Assembly: GCA_030407315.1 (NCBI GenBank)
Contig: JALQPE010000664.1
Span: 1-40,357, forward strand
Direction of reading: 5' to 3'
DNA length: 40,357 nucleotides
Origin: Asparagopsis taxiformis
Lineage: Eukaryota; Rhodophyta; Florideophyceae; Bonnemaisoniales; Bonnemaisoniaceae
Shown: in pieces, positions 1 through 9,443 of the stretch
Layout of the letters: the number at the start of each line of letters is the position of its first letter
How positions within the stretch are numbered: the first letter of the stretch is position 1
The notes under the pieces: generated by a model
Database searches by the model: none
What the model was told of the DNA's origin: nothing
Seen by the model: the letters and a program-made list of their open reading frames with translations, nothing else
Position numbers and translations under genes: made by a program

Positions 1-841
1 TGTAAGCATCCGTGGTAAACTCCCTCAGCTGTGAGCGGCAGGGAGCTTCGTCCCTGTTCCCTTTAGAAGGGTGAGCAAGGAATTGTGAAGGCGAGAAACT
101 ATGGCAGAGGGATGATTATGACGGCTGTTGGCGGCGTTGGGGAGCACTCTGCGTCGTGCTCACCCGGTCTGTTCGGGTGCCCTGCCTGTATGTCTGCAGT
201 AGTGCACAAAATTTTGACCACAATTTTCTCAAGACTGAGATTCTGACGGCCGAAATTCAACTTCGCTAAAATGAACTAGAGTTGGCGTGAGAACCTCCAG
301 AACCTCTGAGAATTCCCGGAGGACGCTGCGCCCCATGCTCGGAAAAAGTGCCGGGAGTACCTTAAGGTACTCCCGGCACTTTTTCCGAGCATGGGCGCAG
401 CCGTCCTCTCCGACATCAAGCCTAGAATATCCGTGGCCAAATTCTATTCCTGGTGTCGTGTGGCACAGTGACCACACCAAATTGCCCTCTTTAGCACACT
501 TAGATTTGAGGTACTAGCAATCTAGCTATCTGCTATACGAACATAGTTGGTAAGTAGGCTAGCCTAGGATTTTAGGACAATCAGGAAGAATGGGAGGGTA
601 AGTAAGCAGCAACATGAAGAGGGTAGTATGAGTACACTATGGCAGTGGAAAACAAGGATTGAACTGACTGAAGGGTCGGCTGGAGTGACACCAGAGTCGG
701 CTCAGGAAGGGAGGTTGGGATAGGCTGGGATGAAGGAGGACAAGACATGAGAGAGAGGGTGAGGCCAGACCGCTTACAGCTGAGGCAGTGTTTACCGCGG
801 GTGCTGACAGCAAAGTCATCGTTACGATGACTTTGCTGTAT
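1..841 (+). mobile_element. MITE-like inverted-repeat element, unit 1 (left end cut by window)
   Basis: The window opens just inside the left end of this unit (tgtaagcatccgtggtaaac) and the unit closes near 750-841 with the inverted counterpart of that end, leading into a palindromic core. The terminal inverted repeats are about 45 bp (GCATCC..GGTAAAC....CTCAGCTGTAAGCGG) and lie next to the 37-bp palindrome described separately. The interior has a left part (1-330), a strong hairpin (332-395) and a right part (480-780). The left and right parts recur in the same order at 975-1800. No coding region is convincing, so a non-autonomous element is the best reading. The family is not one I can name. 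Confidence 0.6.
332..395. repeat. Near-perfect long hairpin (32-bp arms)
   Basis: A perfect inverted repeat is centred between 363 and 364 (gtacCTTAAGgtac). Its arms match for 32 bases, and with a one-base gap the match continues outward to roughly 318-409. There is no loop. It lies in the middle of the first MITE-like unit. The equivalent place in the second unit holds a different hairpin (1343-1375). Confidence 0.9.
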
Positions 842-979
842 AAACGTTTCATTACAGCAGCCACGATTTTTTACCTGGTAAAAAATTCTTGGTGATTTTT
901 TACCCAGTAAAAATTCTTCGCACACTGTAATGTTTTCTTTTCTTACAGCAAAGTCATCGTAACGATGACTTTGCTGTAA
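805..979. repeat. Palindrome pair with TTTTTACC/GGTAAAAA spacer
   Basis: Two copies of the core palindrome (TTACAGCAAAGTCATCGT followed by its mirror; 805-841 and 943-979) flank a spacer. The spacer is itself a nested inverted repeat: attacag....ctgtaat at its ends and two shorter palindromes of the type TTTTTTACCNGGTAAAAAA (about 866-887 and 894-915). The same core-spacer-core arrangement recurs at 33932-34184, 38569-38832 and 39432-39607. Confidence 0.85.
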
Positions 980-1800
980 GCATCCCTGGTAAACGGTTTC
1001 GGCTGTAAGCGGTTGGGAATTTCGTCCCTCTCCTACCTTGGGAAGGGTGAGCTTGAAATTGTGAAGTCGGGAACTTCGCGAAGGGATGGTTTCGACGACT
1101 TTAGGCGGCTTTGAAGAGCAATCTTTGTCTTGTTCACCCATTCTGAAGTACCTCAAGTTTTAGTATTGCGCGAGGAGCACGACAAATTTCGAACACCATT
1201 TTCTCACGACAGAGATTCTGGCGGTCGAAATTCAAACTCGCTAAAATGGACTAGAGTCGGTGTGAACACCTCTAGGACCTCTGAAAAAGTACTGCTCGCA
1301 CAATTTCGAGGCTATAAGAGGATGTGCTTTCCAATTGGAATCTATGCTTAATATTAATATCAAGCATAGATTATCGGTGCGCAAAATATACTCCTGGTGC
1401 TGTGTAGCACATTGACTATACAAAACCATCAACGAATTCGTTAACTCGTTACAATACACTCTACTCTCAAGTAAGTATGAATCTAGATATTCATGAATAA
1501 GTGCACTTTAGTGTAAATCTACATCGATGGTTATGAAGTAAGTTAGCCTAAGAGGGTAGGCATGCCATGCATGAGTAAAATGGAGGCGGTAGTATAAGTA
1601 GACAATCGCAGCTGCGATTTTACCACTAGTGGTAGACATTTCTACTATACCTACGAATATACCTGCAGGTATTCAATTCTCTGGAGGGGCGTGTGGAGTG
1701 AGACCAGAGGCACGGTGCGTCACAGGAAGGGAGGCTGGGATGATGAAGGAGGACTAGAGAAATGAGAGAGAGTTTGTTGAGGCATGATTCTAGCTCTAGT
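943..1800 (+). mobile_element. MITE-like element, unit 2 (right end decayed)
   Basis: Begins with the core palindrome and GCATCCCTGGTAAAC. The stretch 980-1290 is clearly related to 1-310, for example the shared text around agattctggcggtcgaaattcaa. The stretch 1480-1800 is related to 490-780, for example ggaagggaggctgggat and gatgaaggaggac. The mid-element hairpin is here a different one (atctatgctt...aagcatagat, about 1343-1375). Additional small palindromes lie at 1600-1670 (AATCGCAGCTGCGATT, TACCACTAGTGGTA). The right terminal repeat is not recognisable. No gene is seen. Confidence 0.5.
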
Positions 1801-1962
1801 ACATAACTAAATTGCTCCTCCACAGGCCACGGTAATCGATTCCAGCAGTCCAAGAAAAAATGGACTATATGAATGCTTCATTTCAATATCAGCACTGTGC
1901 AGTTGAGCCCCTTCAAGGTCCAAAACCTTGTCTAGAGTACGCTTCCCGGCCACTTGGAGGCA

Positions 1963-2482
1963 TCCAGACCACTTGCACATCGTTCCGACAAAGTTCAATT
2001 TTGGCCATCACATCTCCAGTTGTAAGAATCTGGTGACCAAAAATCGATGCATTATGTCAGGCCTAACGTGAAGCCAGAATCTTTACGAACGCATAGAACA
2101 CTTTCCCGTACTTCCCAGAGCCACTCCATCCCTTACAGATCACTTCCACATCGTTCCGACAAAGTTCAATTTTCGCCATCACATCTCCAGTTGTGGGAAT
2201 CTGGCGGAAAAAAATTAGTGATCTCCGGAAGCTCTACCTCGCAAGCCACCAGCTTTCAGGGCGAATAAAACCCTTTTCAGTACTCCCCAGATGCACCCCA
2301 ACCCTCCCAGGCCACTTGCACTTCGTTCCGACAAAGTTCAATTTTGGCCATCATATCTCCGGTTGTGGGAATCTGGTGACAAAAATCGATGCGTTCTGAC
2401 AGCCCCAACGCGCGAGCCGTCAGCTCTCAGGTCGAATAAAACCCTTTTCAGTACTCCCCAGACCCACCCCAACCCTCCTAGA
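1963..2482. repeat. Tandem repeat, about 172-bp period, three copies
   Basis: The string cgttccgacaaagttcaatt occurs at 1981, 2152 and 2324, a spacing of 171 and 172 bp. It is followed each time by a related stretch with atctcc[ag]gttgt, aatctgg and, in copies 2 and 3, gaataaaacccttttcagtactccccag. The copies have diverged and the first is the most degenerate. No credible reading frame runs through it. Confidence 0.85.
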
Positions 2483-2592
2483 CCACTTTGCAGTCTTCTT
2501 CGTGAGGTCCGAAATCGTCTCCTTCTTCTTCCCGAGTGCGAAACTTCAGTCCCTCTCGTATGCTTACAGAGAAGTTGGTTTACCATGGTTTC

Positions 2593-2952
2593 TTACAGCA
2601 AAGTCATCGTTACGATGACTTTGCTGTAATTTTTTGTTTCCTTACAGCAAAGTCATCGTTACGATGACTTTGCTGTAATGTTTTGTTTTCTTCTTACAGC
2701 AAAGTCATCGTTACGATGACTTTGCTGTAATGTTTTTGTTTTCTTACAGCAAAGTCATCGTTAAGGCGGGTTTGCTGTAAGCAACCTGGGGAAACTGCCT
2801 CTGCTGTAAGAAAACAGAATAGCAGTTCCGACAGCTTGTCCTAAAGAAACAAATCCGCCTTAACGATGACTTTGCTGTAGAAAACAGAGTAATTACAGTT
2901 GTGACAGCTTGTCCTGAAGAAGAAACCCGCCTTAACGATGACTTTACTGTAA
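2593..2952. repeat. Array of four core palindromes plus two half copies
   Basis: Perfect 37-bp palindromes lie at 2593-2629, 2642-2678 and 2694-2730, with a half-degenerate copy at 2744-2780 whose right arm changed to ttaaggcgggtttgctgtaa. Further right, 2855-2880 and 2926-2952 are inverted partners of that changed arm (ccgccttaacgatgactttgctgta), so the cluster also forms a larger fold-back. Spacers are 12-15 bp, T-rich and of the form tgttttgttttc. Confidence 0.9.
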
Positions 2953-2959
2953 GAAAACA

Positions 2960-3400
2960 GAGTAATTACACTTCCGACAGCTTGTCCTGAAAACCCATCC
3001 TCCCGCACCAGTTTATAATCTGTTACCTACCTCAGAGCTCTACTGAAATTCCCTGTCTGAAATGTCGTACCACTTGATCATCACTCTCTTGTACTATATT
3101 TGTATGGATAAACACATTAGAATCATCGTTGCTGGACAGCATCCTTTCTGTTTATTGTTGGTGATAGATCGGTACCGAGGGTTCAAACGCTGCTGTTCCA
3201 TAGTTGACAATAAATTCGTTTCGAACAGATGCATACAAATACCTCTTCTCAAATGCGCGAAGTGAGGACATGAATTCTAATTCCAATATGTTAGTATCAC
3301 TCGACATGGCGAGTAGTAATCCATCCTCATCTCTCGGTCACAACTCCTTCGCTGTTTCGCCTAAAACTTTTCCGCCATTCCCATTAAGCCGCCTGGAATG
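2960..3400. other. No gene seen
   Basis: AT-rich unique sequence right of the palindrome array. Only short frames are present, none with a recognisable motif. Confidence 0.5.
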
Positions 3401-3401
3401 A

Positions 3402-3710
3402 ACCGATAAACATATGTTTGATATCAAACTTGTACACCCCACAATGCGAACTTGCAACCGCGATAAATCAGCGTCCTATGAAACCCGCAATCAGACCTGT
3501 TTCCTCATTGTGTAGCTTTGCAGATGCGTAACGCACATACAAGCCACCCAACGAGAAAGCTATTAGACTTATTGCCTCCAAATTGTCATTCTCTGCAACA
3601 ATTCTTTGCACATCTTCGGCCAATGTCAAGCCTCCCAGTACTCGTACGTACGATAACATCATGCGTGTTATCCATATTCACCATTTTCGCAAGCCTAATA
3701 ATTCGCCGCT
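3402..3710 (-). pseudogene. Relic of a DUF676-type serine esterase/lipase
   Basis: On the minus strand an open stretch reads LAEDVQRIV..., then ISLIAFSLGGLYVRYA, then NEETGLIAGF. This is the nucleophile-elbow region of DUF676 alpha/beta hydrolases (usual form GHSLGGLIxRYA), with the Ser kept and the first Gly changed to Ala. After an in-frame TGA at about 3467 the frame resumes with FIAVASSHCGV, matching the family's FVTLATPHLGV. Just upstream the N-terminal side (DVIVRTSTG) is in another frame. At least one stop and one frameshift therefore break it, and the rest of the enzyme is absent. I read it as a decayed fragment. Recognition rests on motifs only. Confidence 0.5.
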
Positions 3711-3759
3711 CAAAGCTGCTGCTGCCGTTGCTTGCAGTCCATCCAAAAACATACATAGT

Positions 3760-4860
3760 ATGTAGTCTTCTTCAGCACCCTGAAGCCTATGAGCGAGGAT
3801 TTGTAGTTCTGTGGGAGGTGCGCGTATGAGCGCGTCAGGTGGCGATACGAGGGGTGGAGACGCTGTATTTTGGACTGATATTGCAGGAGGAACACGGTAA
3901 CATTCATCACTATTCCCTGATCCCCAACTTCAGTAGTAATTGAGACGACTCTTCCCGGCATGACCACCAATCATTCCGTAACCGCACGCTTCACTGCTCT
4001 GTAAAAAGGACGTCCTTTTATGCATAAATGTACATGTACATTCAACGCATTGATGAATTCCACAATTGTTGCCAGCATGTATGAGAATGTCGTTGAGTGG
4101 AGAGAGCTATCTTACAGATTCCATCTGCAATTTGCAAGATGTGTGTAAATGCGGGAGTCTTGATGTTTGTTAAGGAAATATCCTTAGATATATCTAAAGT
4201 TATAGACAGCGTCGAAAAGATCAGCGCACATGAGCGCTCAAAATTCGACGCGTTGTAGCGAAAAATCGCCCGCTTCACTGGGGACTTGAAACGAAACTAA
4301 CACCGCATGAAGGGCGTTTTGCGAATCTTCATCGTCGTGATGTACGGAGTAATAATATTCACATCAGTCCCGGCACCTATAGGTGTTACTATAGTAAACA
4401 AACGCCTGTAGAATCAGATCCAGAATACAAAATCAATCCGTTTCACAATTCCACTATCCATCCAAACGATCCTCATCGACAGGCAACGAGGATATTTTCA
4501 TACGCTGTTTCCACAAAACGAAAATTGCTGCTACTTGATAGGAAGACTGTTTACGATGACTTCCATAGGGCGTATTCGAAGCCGCAATCCAATACGCCCA
4601 ACCATCAGCCGCCGAGAGAAACGCCCTTTGATCGCTAGCTCTCAAACACGTCGCCAATAAATGAGAGCAGGCTTCCACAATGAAGTTGCTTTCCGCAGAT
4701 GCATGTTTTCATCAATTCGTCAACATTCGCATCGGACCGGCCACACACATCTTCTGCAATTGCATAATGACCCGCACCACGGTGTGGCGTTTCCTGTGCG
4801 GCATGGAAAGCCGAGTTGAGTTGGCTGCAAATCATGTGAAGCAGCTGATGGGAAGTTTCC
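3760..4860. other. No intact gene; possible decayed coding sequence
   Basis: Only frames shorter than about 110 codons, without recognisable domains. Some minus-strand frames (about 4042-4278 and 4454-4678) look faintly protein-like. They may be broken parts of the same unknown gene whose diverged sequence recurs near 7.0-7.6 kb, but I cannot identify it. Confidence 0.3.
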
Positions 4861-4869
4861 GAATAAGCG

Positions 4870-5265
4870 ACAACTATCTACAGCACGGCGACGATTACAC
4901 ATGTGTCATCGCAAAGAGGTATGCGCACGCGACGCGGAATTCGAAAGGCGTCGATACGCTGTGCTTCATCGGTGAACATCAACCAATCGCTTTGGAAGCT
5001 TAAGATAACGATCGGCTTGTGATACTTCTGTGTCGCGGTCGAGTGTGGTTGAAGCGGCTAGATCCATGAAATCTTCCATTGGATAAACTGTCGAGAGCAC
5101 TGTTCAGCGCCTCACTACCCCATTTTTGGACACTTGTCTCAACACACGTCCTGCTCGCCAATTGGCTGTTTTACACGGCGGCGTTCTCTACACTGTCAGT
5201 ATGTCTCTCACACGTCTACACGTCGCTGGATGCAATATGGCATGATCTTATTCTAGGTGGACAAT
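4870..5265. repeat. Diverged dispersed repeat, copy 1
   Basis: Related in the same orientation to 7820-8470. Shared blocks include gcgacgattacacatg/gcgacgattgcacatg, catcaaccaatcg, ttgtgatacttctgtg/ttgcgatacttctgtg and gtctcaacacac. The identity is patchy with several indels, so the duplication is old. A minus-strand translation keeps a related phrase in both copies (TTLDRDTEVSQADRYL and TTLDCGTEVSQAYRYL), hinting at a dead coding sequence. Confidence 0.6.
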
Positions 5266-7040
5266 TGCGCTACCGTCAAAGTGTGTGACGCTGGGGTTAG
5301 TCGATCGGAGAACGTCCAGACAATCAACACAGGCCAACAGCACTTGTCGGCACCATGGCATATTGATCCTGAAATTTTTGAGTATCGCCCGTACAGAGCA
5401 ATTGTCGGTGTTTGGAGCCTCGGGTTTATTTTCACGAGTTGGGTGTAATGCAAATGTTTTTTCGGATCCCTGAACATGTAAATGATGAGTTAAAGACGTC
5501 TTGAAATTATGTTGGGTATGGGAACTGCCACAAAGAACGTTGGAAAGATATCTTCATGGAGAAGATGGATCCTGCAGGATCCATTCATTACTAAGGCACG
5601 AAAGTTCAGAAATTCTTTGAAGCTATCAAGTAGATCATCAGATTCCAGTACACCCCATACCAGTGCCATATGCTTAATGGATTAATTTGAACTCCACAGA
5701 TTGTACCTTTCGGAATTTTTTGATGTCATGTATGTCACCTACATCCGATCATTTGACGTTGATTGACGAATCGAAAGTTGTTTTCTCTGAACTCACCAAT
5801 GTGACTACTCAGTCAATAAATACCCACTTCCACAATTTGTACAATCTAATGTCATGCATAATCATGGTGCGAACGAGGACTAGCCTATAGCGCAGGAACG
5901 ATAGTGCAAGCAGCACAAGTACAGCGTGGATGTGTATGTGCTGCAGCACATAGCCATGGCTTGCGGTGCGCATGTTTCCAGCAGCATGTTGTCATTCTGA
6001 TCTCGCGTTGCAGTGGTGGATTGACACTGTAGCGAGCAGTGCCATAAATGTTTCTACTGAGGTGGATACAGCAGCAATGGCAATGCCTTTTAGCTCGAGC
6101 ACGATTATAATCGTTTTTGTCGGTATCGGCGATGATTGCGCCGTCTGCAGAATAGGTATTGTAGAGAAAAGCCACCAGTCTTATAGGAGATGCTCTCAGA
6201 GAATCGTTAGTTTAAAGAGTGTCAATAAGTACGTGCGTACGCACTTCCGCAATTTGTACAATATAAGGTTTATAGTAAACTTTTCAATAGCGTATTCCAG
6301 CCTATCGAGAAGAAGTTAAAGATCGTCTGCGATCACTCGGCGCAGGTAACTGCTATTGGGAAGCAACTCTTTTGTGGGTCTAAGGGTGCAAACAAGGATG
6401 TGCGGCTTACTATGCAGCTTTGTGAAATGTGCATCGACAAGTGTAATAGAAAACGGGCCATGATAGTGCTGGGGGAAGTACTCACGGGGAATACCCATAA
6501 AATGACAAAAGACGTTGATCATGCAATGAAACTGTTTCAGTAATCTCACTGCATCGAGCTTAATAACGAAGCAAACGCACGGGTGTGGGATATGGTATAT
6601 GGAACTAGACTGAATCGAAGAATGTGGCGGTTGCTAAATACTTGTTTGAGGGTTTAGTAGAAATGAGAAATGAGCGATTCGACATAGCTGGTCAGGGGAA
6701 ATCTGGTTGAAAACACAGAGTGATAGTGAGTACATTCGTCGCAGTCTTGAGCTCTGTGAGATTTTTTTCAACTGTGAGGGAGTAGTTGGAAGTTTATCCC
6801 ATTTAGCGATAGAAGTATAATTATACATTATAATGTTCCAAACAAGAGGATAATTGAGCAACACCGAGCTGACACGGCAATTGTACGAGATGTACATGGA
6901 ATCACGGAGTGAATGAACGCAAGCTCCAGCGTGCCATGGTTATTCTTGCTAAAGTACTGGTAGGCAACATATCAAACAGTAAAGAAGCTGAGCGAGCAAT
7001 ACATCTGTGCGTCTTCCACCATAAAAGCGCCTGCCGAACC
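5265..7040. other. No gene recognised
   Basis: About 1.8 kb with only short overlapping frames on both strands, none above 120 codons and none with a motif I recognise. No tRNA-like B-box/cloverleaf and no strong repeat were seen. Confidence 0.5.
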
Positions 7041-7640
7041 AGTTAGTTGTAAACGCTATAGCGTTTAGATATATCTAAAAGTTGAATTGCGACCTTGTAA
7101 AGTCGGCTAGGTTGGTTTTTGGTGCTTAATTGGGCGTTAGAATTGTCAGCGTCTGTGTGGAGAGACGCCCATAAACGCCGCACATATTCGGCTGTGCGTG
7201 ATACCGTTCCGACGTCAATTTTTGTTGTGGTTTCCATTATCCCTGCAATGCTGGTGGCAAACTCGTGTCCGCCGCACATCGCTCTTCTGCGCTCACACTG
7301 CCATTCATTTCGCTGATTAAATGCGGTGCAATCCCGGCCACCGTTTTCTGCCAGCACGCCTCGCCGCTGTGGGTGCGCTTTTCTCATAACAGTCCTTGGG
7401 CAGATTCATGCACGACATTGTCACTTCCAAACGATGCCATCAAAATTTTTTCCACTCATCCTCGCTTCTATTCGGCGCTTGCACATTTTCACGCGCGCCA
7501 TCCACTGTCGAATTGCGGCGATGAGTGTCGGCAGAATGGCCAGGTCGTTCGAATAGGCATCCCAGGCTTGCAAACAAGAGACCGCGGCACGGATATTACG
7601 CAAGGCTGCATGGTCAAGATGGGCGGGGATATTGGCCTAT
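7040..7640 (-). pseudogene. Possible decayed coding sequence, unidentified
   Basis: Two consecutive minus-strand frames (7603-7421 and 7387-7043) have balanced amino-acid composition and are separated by stops. They precede the diverged repeat at 7820-8470 in the same relative order as the protein-like minus frames near 4.0-4.7 kb. This suggests two dead copies of one gene, but the sequence resemblance at protein level is weak and no family is recognisable. Confidence 0.2.
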
Positions 7641-7819
7641 AAATTGGCGAGCATAAAGAGAGTTGCCTGCAGAAAAAGTGTGCATTTTGGGCACAAATGA
7701 GGTGCAAAGGCTGCGTCTCTGCGCGTTGAGCTTTGAGCATGACAGCCGACATGACGAGACATGTGCGCACATGGTCGTCGGCGAGTACGCAGCCGCTAGC
7801 GGAGGTCGAGCCACGTGGA

Positions 7820-8470
7820 GATGCGCAGCGACGATTGCACATGGGCCATCGTGGAGAAGCATGCGCACACGAAGAAGTGGGGGGCGGAGAGGTGATGGAG
7901 CGCGAAGGCACGAGGCGGGATTCATAAGGCGTAGATGCGTTGTGCGTCATCGTTCAACATCAACCAATCGGTTTGGACTCGATGATGCAGCGTCATGACG
8001 TCGAACAGACGCGCGCGCTTCTACACGCGCGAGTGGCGTCGCATCGGTGCCAATCAATTGTGTTCATATGGAACATGGGGGTTGGGAATGACGCACGGCA
8101 GTGAGATATCGATAGGCTTGCGATACTTCTGTGCCGCAGTCGAGTGTGGTCAAAGCGAGTTGCACGGTAGCGAGGGAGAATTGATGTGCGCTTTTATGGA
8201 TTGTGATTGGCGAATTGATCCACGAAATTCTTTTTTAGATAAATTTTCAAGACTGTGTTGTGGTGTGGGTCGTTTGGTCAATGATTGACGCAAGCAAGAT
8301 TATCTTGCGTTCAGCCTTTCTGTGTGCCTCTCGCCCCAATTTCCGTACACCTGTCTCAACACACATTCTGCTCGCGCATAGGCTGTTCCACACGCTGGTG
8401 ATGTTTTAAATGTCAGCATATCTCCACCACTTGTACACCTCACCAGACGCAACGTGAAGACCGCACTGGA
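7820..8470. repeat. Diverged dispersed repeat, copy 2
   Basis: Partner of 4870-5265 in direct orientation. It is longer because of an insertion around 8160-8260. It keeps tgcgatacttctgtgcc, gagtgtggt, cacctgtctcaacacac and tctgctcgc in the same order as copy 1. Confidence 0.6.
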
Positions 8471-9054
8471 TCAGACTCCAACAATCTACGGTTTGATCCA
8501 CTCGGCGCATCAAAACTGTGATCGTAAAAGGCTCTCAAACTGAACAATAATCAGCCATGTAAAAATTTTGTTCTTTCCTCTCAAGGCGTCAATTGGTGTT
8601 CTTGGTTGAAACCGGTGGTGCTAGGGACAATAATGTTATCTCCCATCACTACAGAACTACATTTGATTCTATTCGCAAGTGACAGCCACGCTCTGCACGT
8701 GCCCATGGCCGATGCGCGTACAGCTCAATACTCCAAACCAGCCGTTCGACTAAACTACTCCCTCACGCCGCATACTCTCCCGTGCAGCTCTAATGCACTT
8801 CTTGTGCCTCCTCACACAATATAGTATACATTTCTCCATCGCTCTCACGAAAACTTGGATGTCCCGTAGTACCATCAATCATAATCTTCTTTCTTTTCCT
8901 TGTCTCTTTCAATTCCATTTGTACTTGTCGATAGGCAGTATGAGGAAACCAGTCTTGAATTCCAATGCTGCACTTCAACTTTAGTTTCAGCCATCTTACT
9001 ACGCAGGCCTAGTACCAGATTATCTACCTTCACAATCACAATACGCAGTTTATT
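8470..9054. other. No gene recognised; outer flank of the composite element
   Basis: No convincing frame. The last ~50 bp (9005-9054) still show weak inverted similarity to 25946-26000, for example tgtgaaggta[ga]ata on both sides, so the inverted arms once reached further out than the well-conserved part. Confidence 0.45.
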
Positions 9055-9443
9055 TCCTCTCAAGTCCACTCCACCAGACAGTCTTGTCAACCAATGCACT
9101 GTTCTACCCGCAGACAATAAATTTGCTATCTACACTACTGTCTACAGATTTCCCCAGACAGTGCAGTAATCCAATACAATGCATTGCCTCAGACAGTAAA
9201 ATGTACTGTCTGCACATACTGTCTGGCGGCAACACTTCCGGACAGTAAAATTTACTGTTCTGGACAGTAAATTTTACTGTTTTTGGTACTGTCCAGATTT
9301 CGTGCCAGTTTATTGCTGCAGCAGTATTCTGAAATTTCCAGACAGTAAATTTTACTGTCTCCGCGCACTGTCTTGGCCAGACAGTAATTTTTACTGTCTC
9401 AGACAGTAAATTTACTGTCTTTTTCCATTCCCAACACCGTAGT
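9055..9443 (+). repeat. Left inverted arm made of ACAGTAAATTTACTGT palindromes
   Basis: Runs from cctctcaagtccactccac to caacaccgtagtg and is matched in reverse complement by 25556-25945, with a few substitutions and short indels. Inside it are many short palindromes of the form GACAGTAAATTTTACTGTC, spaced 10-60 bp, so the arm is a repeat of repeats. The arm stops abruptly where the pol frame begins. Confidence 0.9.

Noticed and set aside
2593..2952. CRISPR-like array of repeated ~37-bp units
   Set aside because: The spacers are short, T-rich and nearly the same, the repeats are full palindromes and no cas gene is present; the setting is eukaryotic.
5885..6319. Short overlapping frames with many Cys/His as a zinc-finger gene
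   Set aside because: The Cys/His spacing fits no known finger and the frames are short and mutually overlapping.
1..9054. tRNA or rRNA genes
   Set aside because: I looked for a B-box (GGTTCGAATCC type) with a pairing acceptor stem and for conserved rRNA blocks and found none; a covariance-model scan would be needed to be certain.
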